Source: Cryptomeria japonica
Lineage: Eukaryota > Streptophyta > Pinopsida > Cupressales > Cupressaceae
Assembly: GCF_030272615.1 (NCBI RefSeq)
Contig: NC_081407.1
Coordinates: 373,262,998 to 373,326,997, forward strand
DNA: 64,000 nt
Reading direction: 5' to 3'
Position 1 is the stretch's first letter. The number at the start of each line of letters is the position of its first letter. Positions 13,712 through 25,700 of this stretch are shown here, in pieces. A program made the position numbers and the translations under genes. The notes beneath the pieces are model-generated. The model did no database searches and was not told the DNA's origin. It worked only from the letters and a program-made list of their open reading frames with translations.

Positions 13712-16700
13712 ATCTCGCTTTATCTGTTACATATCCAGAGAAACTAGAGAAGCAATGATGATGATTTACCTAGGAATGTAGTTTGTGTCATGGTGATTCC
13801 CATGATTCCATGTAGGAAGTATCTTATATATTTGTGGGTGCTTTTACAACCAGTAATGGTATTCATGATAGGTTAAAAATTTGCAAGAGGATTGTCATTT
13901 GTTTGTCTACAAAAGAGTAAGGAGCTGTGCGTAAAAAAATAAATTAAAATATGATTTGGAAAAAGGTTGTGAACTAATGACATGTATGCTTTCTATTAGT
14001 TTCTTGACTGTATCATACTCAGAGAATGATCGAGCAAATATAAGCATTGCAATGTTATTCAAGACTTTGATTTGAAAAATAATGGGGCAAAGTATAGTAG
14101 AAACAAAGTATAAAAAAATCAATGTGCAGCTATAAAGAGAAGTGGATAAGAGTTTATTTCAGATATATGGGGTTTAGAAACAAGGAACCTTGGAAATAAT
14201 ATCAATAACCTTTCCAGTAATAGTAGATTTATTGGATTGGGTGGCCCTTAGAAAATTCATATGCTTGCTTTTGGCAGTCAGAAACATATTGACAGCCTAA
14301 TATTGTTGCAATAAAGATTGTAGATTGGTTCTGTTGGTTTTGTAGGTATGGATTGTTTAAATGTTAAGTTTGCTCACTATCCAACTGTAGAAGATTGATT
14401 TTGGGGCAATTTTTTGTGGGACACTTTAGTTTAAGAGGGGGGACCAAGTTTGCTTGGAGTTTTTAACATTACATGCGTTTTTTCAGCGAATATTTTGTGC
14501 TTTTCATTTTTTAATAATATTATTACAACCATCCATAAATATTTTGTGATTGTTTATTTCATTATATACTGCTGAAATATTGATACTTATTTTAACAGGA
14601 GTTCAAGAAGAAAGGCTTCGAGAAGTTGAGGATGAAGCTGCGGAAGTAAGTTTATACACATCTTTTGTATTCTGAAGCACATTCTACTTTGTCTTACTCA
14701 CGTTTGTTAAATTAGGCTGACAACATATAAAAATGCATACCATGTTGTTATATGGTGTACACATATTATGTACTTCTGTTGCTTTATAAAACTGGGTTTT
14801 GCTGTCTTTTGAAAAAAATTGTGCTTCCTTGATGTTGAGCCATATCCTTCACTTGTTGTACTGGGCATTCTCTATTTTTTTTTACTCACAATCTTAAGGT
14901 TTTGCATTGTTTTATGTACAAGGTGCCTTCATATTTTCTCTCCATTTATGATAATATTGTATAAACTTTGAAATACTCTTTTTTGGGGCTTGAATAGCGG
15001 GTAACACTTGGAGAAGAGACTAGATTCTTGTAGAATATAATCCAGTAGATCTCTATGCTTTGTGCTTGATTCATACCTGATTTGTTTCTAGCATGTCTAC
15101 TCCATGAGTATCTATGATCACTGTAAACACGTACCTTCATATTTTCTCTCCATTTCTGATAATATTTTATAAACTTTGAAATACTCTTTTTTGGGGCTTG
15201 AATAGCGGGTAACACTTGTAGAAGAGACTAGATTCTTGTAGAATTTAATCCAGTAGATCTCTATGCTTCGTGCTTGATTCATACCTGATGTGTTTCTAGC
15301 ATGTCTACTCCATGAGTATCTATGATCACTGTAAACATATTCCAATAATCATGAGATTTCTATTTTTTGTTGATCCAGAATATGAGAAAAACTAGAGTCA
15401 ACCAAAAGAGGTATGAATTTATTTAGGAAAGAACAGTTTAAGGTTATAGATGTGTGTCATGCTTCTAAATCTCATCTTAATATATGGAAATTTTATCTCC
15501 AAGGGCTAATTTAGGTCCTCAAGCAATTTTGGGAGTGGTGGACTGTCATGCCCCCGCCAATCTGAAGGAAATCAAAGCTAGTAAAGGAACCTGTTGATGT
15601 GCTTTTTATGCACTTCAAACACGTAATAAAATTCTAAGTATTCTATCCTCTCTTGAACAAGGAAACCTTATATGCTAAACAATGTGATCGAATAAGATAA
15701 CCCCAAGGTTCCTTTAGTTAGGTCTTGACTTTGTAATGGATAGACTCAGTTGTATGATATGATATGTTGGTATCACAAAGGGACGAACGTTTATGAATCA
15801 TAGCTAGAACTTTTGCAAACTAACTTAAACAAAGAAATATCAAAAGGGAAAGGGTTTAGAGAAACTAATCTAATCCTAAGGACAATGATAATAACGAATA
15901 ATGCTTTGATAGACAAACTCCTTCAAACCAAACTTTGCTTCCTTACGATAACAACTACACAAAACTGATGCGATCTCCTAAGGTAGTGAATGATTTTCAT
16001 TATTGCAAACATTTATTCAAATACCCAATGTGGGTGCAACTTGAACAAGTATTCACAATCAAACAGCCACAATAACGAGGTTTAGGCTAACTTACATTGT
16101 AGCTTACAATTAGCAAACCTCAAAAAGTATGAACCAAGGAATTTATCATATATCATCGTATTTTTCCATTAAGATCAATGAACTTTAACTAAAACTTGAA
16201 TTGAAACTTAGAGAAGTAGTAACCATGCAACATGTTGAAATAATACACAAAGTCCATCATTTCTTCAATGAAAATAGTATGTTTATTCCATCAAGTCTTG
16301 GCAACAATTTCTCTCTTCCCTCCTCTACTGCTAACTATTCTATTCTTTGACTCTTAACTATTAACCCTTATAAATGAAAAGACAAAGCCTTTTATAGAGA
16401 TCCCAATTACAATTCAAGGGCCAAGATTGATTTGAAATCAATGGTCAAGATTTGACAATAAAACCCTAATTAGGGTTATTTATAACTAACTCCTCTTCGA
16501 CCAATAAGATCATTACAACATTTTGGATACATGTCCTACATTGAATGTGGACTAATGAGAAAATAGGAGTTGTTACATCGAAGTTTGTGCCTTTCACATG
16601 TATAGTTGTCTTCTTGGGATGAGTTAGGTTCGATAAATTTGTACGCTTTGACTTGGAATCATTTGATTGGTGGATGAAGGTGAGTTGTTGCTGCCTCAGC

Positions 16701-19700
16701 TACTTGCATGCCATGTAGACTTGATACCTCATCACTATCTATTGATACTTAACATCTGAGTTACCGGGTTCGGCCCCCTAGACCCCTGGTATTGGTCCGG
16801 TACGGTCTTGGTTTGGGGTTCGGGTCCGGTTCGCTTGTGTTTAGGACAAGGTTTGTGGTTCACAGGCCTGGTTCGAACCAGGGCGAACCCAAGAGGACCC
16901 AAGGTCGAACCCAAGAGGACCCAAGTTGAACCCAGGGGTCTAACAGCCCAAAAATGGATTTTTTTTTGCAAATTTTTGTTTTTTTGAATTCCACCACATA
17001 AAAAATTAAAATTACCCTATGTCTCAAGCCACACACCTATGCATCGTACAACCAAGAGAGAAGCACAAGTCTGTACTAAAGAACAAGTCAGAAAACACAA
17101 TTCCCGTATGGGAGAATGCACCTTGAACAGAATTTTGACTTCTTTGGCCTTGTTCCTGACGTCTTAAAAAAGCAGAAAATTGATGCACGCTGTGGAGTTC
17201 CGTGTGGGTTTGAAGGTTGTAATTTGGTGTTGGTGGCGGGGGTGTTGCCCCTCGACCCCGCTCTGTACTGCAACAGGGAGCGCGCCCTGGGCGCTGCCCC
17301 GGGACCCTGCAAGGGGCGCTGCCCCTTGGCCCCGTTGGGGGTGTTGCCCCAAACCCCCATTAGAGAATCCATTTGATGATCAAACTTTGAATTGTTGAAA
17401 GTTGAAACAATGATACTTGAATATTTTATCATTTTGATATTAAACTTGATGTATACGATGCTGTTATGGTATGATCATGATGCTATGATTACAAGTTTAT
17501 GTTGGTTTTGTTGTTTATATGATGCTATGTGACATGCTAATCTTAATTCATGCTTATAGGCTGCATATATATATAATTTACATGTTTTTGTACTAACGAA
17601 CCCAAACCCCTTTTCAAAATTTTGCAGCCCTGGGCGCTACCCCAAGACCCTGCAGCGCCCTCGACCCCCACAAGGGGTGCTGCCCCTTGGCCCCGTTGGG
17701 GGCGTTGCCCCAAACCCCCATTAGAGAATCCATTTGATGATCAAACTTTAAATTGTTGAAAGTTGAAACAATGATACTTGAATATTTTATCATTTTGATA
17801 TTAAACTTGATGTATATGATGCTGTTATGGTATGATCATGATGCTATGATTACAAGTTTATGTTGGTTTTGTTGTTTATATGATGCTATGTGACATGCTA
17901 ATCTTAATTCATGCTTATAGGCTGCATATATATATAATTTACATGTTTTTGTACTAACGAACCCAAACGAACCCAAACCCCTTTTCAAAATTTTGCCATA
18001 CCGGCGTACCGGGTTCTTCGAACCTGAACCGGTGCCCAAACCCGAACCAGTAACTTAGCTTAACATCATTGGGTGGCTTTTGATTGATTGTGATGATTCA
18101 TATTCCCAAATTGCATCATCTTTGATTAACTCTTCTGAAACTATCTACTTGAGAGATGCATTCCTTGCTATTCATCTTCTTCCTTCATCGCCTTCATGGT
18201 GTCAATGCTTGATCTTCATGTGTTGTCATTGCAAGTGTAGCCTCCTTGTTGTTGTGGTTGAAACACCGGAGTTGTGAGGTCCTTCTTGGAGTAGCTCTTC
18301 CTCCACCGTCATTGTTAACTTCCTAACTTGATACCTTCCTTGTCCATCAACCTTTTGAGTATCACCTGACAAGGAACATGAAACATAGTGAATCATGATA
18401 AATAAACCTTAATTAAGCAAATTGCAAGAAAATTGATAATTTAAGAAAGATTCATGATAATCAAAGAAAGCCTTTTACTCCCTCTCTCATGTCGTAAACA
18501 CCTCATCATGCCATCAGATCGGACTTTCACCTTATCATGCACAAAAATGGGTTTTGATAGTGCCTATGTATGGATGGGCGGAAATTGCTAATGCTTATGC
18601 ATTGATGGGCGGAGAATCCTTATGCTTGTGCATTGATGAGCAGAGATTCCTTATGCTTGTGCATTGATGAATGAAGATTCCTTATGATTGTGTATAAGGA
18701 GGTGGAGATTTGTGCTGTGCATGTATTGAGCAAGGTGGAGATTAGAATTCTGCATGCATTGAAGGGGCGGAAATTATCTCTTGCCTTGCATTGAACAAAC
18801 AAACTTACACTTATTATTGCATTCTTCAGGCAGGGTTTACAAGTATTGCAATATTTTGAATTGGAAATCACAAGGATTTTGACATTATTTTTGAGAGGAT
18901 TTTGATCTCTAGTCCATATTTTCAAGTGAAATCCAACCTCATCTTTAGAATTTCAAGCTGAAGCTAACCTTGTGCATTTCAAATCAGACTTCTCTTGCAT
19001 TCATGCATTAGAGACCAGGGATTTAATGAGCTTATGTATTGCCTATCGGAACTTTAGGCTTGTCTTGCACAACCTCGTGGAGATACACCCAATGCATGCA
19101 ATACATTGCGGATATTGAGAGTGCCTACGCATTGAATAGCGGAAATTGTCATAGTGCATGCATAAATTGACTAATGCAAGGTGGAAATTCACCTTATGCA
19201 TGCTTTGAACAAACAAACTTACACTTGCCCATACATTCTTCATCCAAACTTCACCTTCCATGGACGCATAAACATCATACTTCAACCTTGACAACATTTT
19301 ACCACCTCAACAAATTTTGACAACATTGACATTTTTGACAACTTGTGCATTTTGACAACATTTTACAATTTTGCAATTTTGACATTCCAAGCCAACTCAC
19401 TTACAATTTCACCTTCTATTCAGTCTTAAAGCTCACTCATGAATTTAGACTTTCAAATTGATCACTCTTTTGTTGACAAATCTCCAGAGTCCAGACTATC
19501 ACCATTTTATGCATTGACCATCGCATTCCTTGGTTTCTCAATCGCCAGGATTGGGAGACAAAAACTATCGCCAAGCTAACAAAACACAAAGCCTAACAAA
19601 AACACCTAGGACTAGCAAGCAAAACCTAGGGGTCCCCATTTGCAATGTGGTGATGTTTGAAAACGTCGCAGCATAACCCAGGCAAGATATTTAGTAAAGG

Positions 19701-22700
19701 GACGACCTAGAAAGAAGATAATATAAAAAGATAAATATAATTACTAAATTTAATACTATTAACCTTTTTAGGGCTGACTAGGGCAAACGAAAGTTAGGGC
19801 CGATCTAGGGCAGCGATGTAATGCAGATCACAGCTTTAATAAATAAATCTAGGCAATGAAACTTATATGAGGGCCGACCTCCCGGATAGGTGCACCCTTT
19901 TGGGCAAGGACATCTTGGAGGGTATAAATAAAGACAATCTTGAGAGCATTAAGATATCTATTCCTGGGCATATTCTCTTGGATTATGAGCAGACAAAAGG
20001 AGTAGGTTTGAAGCAGATTATATCACACTGTATTGCAGACCTGAAGCAGACTTCTTAGCAGATTATTGGAGATCATTGAACAGCAGAGAAGAAAGAAAGT
20101 CAATCAAATAGAGAAGAGAGATCTAATTGCAGAAATATTGAGAGTGATTAGCAGACTTTGTTAATTACAAAGTGCTGGGGCAAAATCTAGGGTAATTCTC
20201 TAAAAGGGGACATTACAAAGATCCTTAAAGTTGAGCAGAAATCGCAACCTGAAAATTTGTGTATTCCACCATTCCCAATGCCTTTAATTCATGGCTCATT
20301 CTTATGGGCAATGATTATCTTGGCAACAATAGGGGAACTCTATTTCATAGAAGCTGATGGACGATATTAAGTTGCCAACTGGTGGGTGGTAAATTAAGGA
20401 CAATCCACACTTGTGTTCTCAAGTGTTTTCTAACATTTGCCATTGAGCCATAGCTAAACGTAGTGGATAGTGTCCCTGCAATATTGGGTTACAGCAGTTG
20501 GTACAATTGGAAGACTATATATCCAATATTGACTCAGTTGAATAAATAAATAATTATAGAGATTAACTGCTTTCATTATAACTATAACAAAATATTGAAA
20601 GACTATATATCCAATATTATCATTATATTGTATACCACAAAATGAATAGGACAGAAGACTGCTGTATTTTGAATGCTGATGCCTGTATCAAACTGATCTC
20701 CTTGATGATTGCTGATCTGATTGATATCCTTGATGCTGTCCTTTGAGTGCCGATCTGCAATATATATCCCTCCATTGATAATGGAGAGTTATGTCCTTCC
20801 CATGGCCACATCCCTTCTAAAAAGTGGTGTCTCCTTTTAGTATGACCGTTGCCTCTTGGCTCACTGAACCTGTGTCATTTCTAAATTTAACTCATGCCTC
20901 TTCATACATCACATCCTTTGGAAACTTTCAGCCATCGCATCCTTTGGAGATGTCTTGTTTAAAGATTTGTTAACACTACACATTGCTGATCAAGGGAATG
21001 AGTGCCTTGTGGGCTGTCGGCTTGGGTATTAGAAAATTGTGAAGTCTTATCAAGACAATTTTCTGAATTCATTTATTTATTTCTGATATGACAGTGAATA
21101 CTATTATTATATTTATTATGAAATGATTGGGGCCATGACTGAGTTTTCTGTTGGATACGTACTAACAAAAACTATATTCTTTTTTGATGCATGTTTCTAT
21201 GAATTACAGTTCGTTGCAAGGTTATCATAAATTTAGAAGTGTCTAATAATTTTGTAAATTGTTTGGGTTTAGAGATTTCAGTGAGAAGATCTTGATGCAT
21301 GCAGATATTTGTTTGGAAAATAAGATGGTTTGATTCAAGTTGGTCTTAGTGCAATGACCTAGTGATATATTTCCTGACACAACTATTTTTAGCTAGTTTG
21401 GTAATATGCTAGTGATCCAAAATGGTAGAGATGTAGAGGAGACTTTTGATATCCTATGCATTGTGTACCGTTCTTGTATCATAATATGTACAGTCAATCA
21501 ATAAAAGAAAACATGGTTAGAACTTTGAATGGCCTAGTTTTTCTACAAGTATTGATGGATACAGAATTATTTTAGCTTTTATATGAAATCCAGATGTGAT
21601 GCTTGTTGAATGTGTGAATCTATATTTGTATGTTGTTTAGTGTGAACAGATAACCATTTTGGATTTTGTCTTCTAATAATAGTTTCCAAAAAGCTCCAAT
21701 GGTGATTGCGTGGTTCTATTCCTAGATAAATGGCGACACTGGAAATCTATTCAACAATTAATAGATCTCCAACTCACTTAAAATATTGAATCCTTTAATT
21801 GGACAGCAGCATGTATAGTTGACTGTCTGCACTTTTGGAAGCTGGAGGGCCTTATTCAACTTTGTAATGCAATAAATTCTAATATTGGAGCTTGTGTAAA
21901 GGAATGTCTTATTCAACTGGAAGGTCTTATTCAATTCTGTCATCCAATTAACTCTGATGTTCAGCTTTTAGAGTAACATCCCTTGCAGCTGCAGCACTTA
22001 AGCATTAGATGAGCTGTCACTTACAATACTACTTGCTGGAGTACTGGAATGGCTTGCAGTGAAATTAAATTTTCTGAGTTTGTTTTTCTTTTTATTTCAT
22101 TCTTAATTGGTTTGATTACTTGTTATATGTCTGCAGAATGCTGTGCTAACAAATTTGATTGATAAAGAGGGAGAAGTCAGCCCCGTGGAAAGACAAAGAA
22201 GTGAGTCTGAAATTGCTGGACTTGAGCAGCTCTTGAAAAATAAAACACTCTCGAGGTCGGCAATTATTTTTAATACAATGTTTACTGTTTTAAGTTTGTT
22301 TTATTCCAGTAGATCTTTGTATCGTTCATTCTTTTCTATCTTCCATTATCATCCTTATTTGTCATATTGTTTCTTTTCACTCATTGTTTTTTCTTCTTGC
22401 AACTTTTATCAATGTAGTTATAATGGAAAGGAGGCGAATCACTTTAATACGATCTCAGTGTCAGTTGTATGTCTAAATAAATTTAAATCTAAAATGCAAA
22501 ATAAACATTCTATCTATGATACACTTCTCTTGTCTATGTTAAATTCATAGTGATTCACAGTGTTGCATTTCCAAGGGAAGTAACATTACATTGTAGGATG
22601 GATTTCTGGATCCAACTGCATAATAACCTTTTCCCAATGTTTTGAGCTTCACTAATACACTCATCATTAGGTAAGAACTAAGAAGTTATTGTCATTCATG

Positions 22701-25700
22701 TTATATGGGATTAGTTCTAATCATTCTGCAAGTGTTGTATTTTTTGCAAGTCTCACGAATGGTGTCTGAATGACTGGGTATCAACCTTTTTGTTTGCTGC
22801 TAATTTTTCTACCTTTACTATTCTTATGTGAGACTAAAACTGATTAAAATTTGGATGAATTCAACTTAGTCTCTTCCACATTCACCTTCAACTTCTTCTA
22901 AAGCTTCAATTCAACCTTCTTTCATGGTATTGGTAATGGTTTGGGAGTCACTTTCTCAAGCATGTTTTTCCAATCCTCGATCACAATTTGGAGAACTTTG
23001 ATCAAAACCAGCCTTCAATTAGATTATTGGTTAAGTTTCTAGGTCTGCAGAGATTAAGATTGGTTGCCCATTTGAGTCCTGAAATTCCTCTCCTCTTCCA
23101 GCAAGCCAAGGATTAGTCTTAGCTAATTTATCAAAAATAATTTTTTCAATGCCTTAGGAGGGAGGTTGCCGAACTACTTTAGGCTTATTGAGTGTAACAA
23201 ATGCTGACTCGTCGTTGGGGGAGGCATACTGCATATATTAACAACTAGGTTTTTAACTTTTTTGTTATGTTCCATGGATGATTTTGAAAATGTTATTGAC
23301 AAGGTCTTGATTTTGTAATATACAGGGAGAAGTTCAATTGCTTGATAGGTTTATTACAGTCACGAGTTGTAGATAATTCTCCTGGCATGGAAAACTATGA
23401 TGTAAAAATGAGAGAAGACCTTAATGGTAGAAATGAACCAAACAGAGTGCAAATTGCAGAGTCTCAGAGATGGCAAGATGAGAGGAAGAAGGCAAGGGAA
23501 GTGAAAGATAACCTTTCTTTTGGCAATGGCTTGTTTTCTGATGCATTGTCTCCCTCTGTTATTGGAAATGTAAGTCGACACATTTTGCTTGTGTTCTCTA
23601 TTGTATAGTTTAATGTGTGTTTCATTTTCTTCCAACCCACATTCAAGAATGATAAATCATCCTATTGACAGTACTTATTTATTCATTTTTTGGTATATTG
23701 GATATAATGGCACATGTTGCAGGTTTGTGATGATGTTCGTTCGACTCCAGTAGATATAGCAAAAGCTTTTATGGGTCTGCAGTCTCACAGGGCACCAACA
23801 TCCACTTTACATTTGCAGCATAGACTTTTTGGAGATGAGAGTACACCATGTCGGTTATTTCGAGATGCATACACGCCAGATAGACCCAATGCTTATCAAC
23901 TTGTACCAAGAACAACAGACGGCAAGTTGTTTGGGAATGGGCAGGTTGAAGACAGGTTGAAGACCCCATCCAATAGGCTTAACAGCCTCCAATATCCGAG
24001 GTCTCAAAACAGAGGTCAAGGCCAGAATCATACCCCATATGCCAAAAATTTTCGTCAGCAGGCTCATTCTGAGGTATCTATCCTATTGTGTTTCTGTAGC
24101 CCATCCAATTCATGTTCTTAAATTGATAGGCATTGCATCTATTCTGTTCTGTTCTGTTAATGTTTCAGTGCCATGACTCTTTTTTGTTGTATTTACAGCA
24201 TATAGGTGATGGGACTCCAATTAGCACCCCAGCATCACAATGGACACCAATACAATCTCCACTAACAGGTGGACGACAGGTGAGGTTTGAAGTTTGCATG
24301 AGAGCAATTTTATGAATTATTTGATATATCTTTCAACTCATTGTTTTTTACTAATACAATTTAATTAATATTTTTCCCAGGTGTCAATAATTTGGTTTGA
24401 TTTTGGTTTCTGTGATAAACTGCTGGTTATTTACATGACGTGATTTGGCCCCCAGATGTTAAAAAAGAGGAGTGGCTCTGTATTGGATGACGGTATGACA
24501 TCAGGACGTCCAATGAGAAGAATCCGGCAAAAGACTAGCGTTTGCACCGCATTGAGGAATTCTGATCCATCATGTTCAACCAGTAATCAGTTAAATCTTT
24601 TGTCATCACATGCAAATGATTTTGGACAGAAAACAGTGGCTGGAGTTGCTATGAAGCCTATGGAAACAGAGAAACATAAACTTCTGTCAGCATTGCCATT
24701 CCAAGAGGAGGGCACAAAAACTTTGACTTCAAACCTTGGGTATGTTCCACAAGAATCTAGTGAGACAGCTCGTAAAATTTTGGAGCATCTGGAGCGGATG
24801 GTGCCCTCGCCTAAAGAAAAGTCTGTGGAATCACTGTTGGCAACTGCAAGGTCCAAGTCTCCTACACGGTTGAATGTTAGCATGCTTAATGGACGTGCAA
24901 GAAGAAGCACTGAGACTGTAGACAATGTACCCTTTCTGGATATGCATGAGCAAAGCACCTTTTCTTTTCAGGGAAATCATCAATCACGTGCTCAAGAAAC
25001 CTCTTATTCTGAGCAAACCTTTGAAGGTAATGGCCAATCTCCGTTAAATTCTTTGGAAACTTCTGAGGAACCACCTAAATTCCATGGTACTGGAGATGTA
25101 GCTCTCCAGCATGTAGATGCGGGTTCATCAAAGGTGGACATGAAATTGCAAGTTCTTTATAGTCCCCCCGTTCCAGACAAAAACAAAGGTTTTCGAATGA
25201 GTTTATGTGAGGTATGTTGTCTTGGGATTGGTTACATTACTGTTATACCTGGTGCATTGTGTAACTGTATGCTTTGTATGTTTTCTATCTGTAATGTTTG
25301 ATTGTATTATATGCTTTCTAGGTGAGTTGAAGCTTTCTGAAGTGTAACTAATATTTTGAACGTTTGCTGACCTTATTTGAACTTGTATGTGACAGGAGTC
25401 TGATGAAGAGGACTGTGTAAGTGAAAATGCTACTATTTTTGTTAACTCTCAGACTGGAAATGGCACATTCACATCTCATGGAAATAGTACTGATGTTACA
25501 ACTTTGAAAGGGGATAAAGCAATATCATCTATAAGATCCTCGGAAGCTAATACTCTCACAGATGCAACTTCTGTTGTGGTTGAGTCACCTACAAATAGTT
25601 CAGAGTTTACCTTTCCTGTTGTTTCAGCTACTGGTTTTTTCCCGGAACCACCGACCCCAACAGTAATACCATCACCTTTGTGTAAAGGTAATGCTCAGCC

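Larger units (their letters stand above)
12187..14598 (+). other. End of intron 1 with a 182-bp tandem duplication and microsatellites
   Basis: A nearly identical 182-bp tandem duplication occupies about 12851-13032 and 13033-13214 (one noticed difference, CTGCAG versus CTTCAG). A second, more diverged duplication of about 126 bp around 13441-13710 carries the microsatellites. No coding sequence is seen before exon 2. Confidence 0.6.

Noticed and set aside
13569-13781. Open frame across the (TC)n(AC)n microsatellite
   Set aside because: The frame is open only because dinucleotide repeats encode Ser-Leu and Thr-His runs.
22256-22550. Extension of exon 3 into the following open frame
   Set aside because: The extension is hydrophobic with no family similarity, and the donor at 22256 keeps phase with exon 4.
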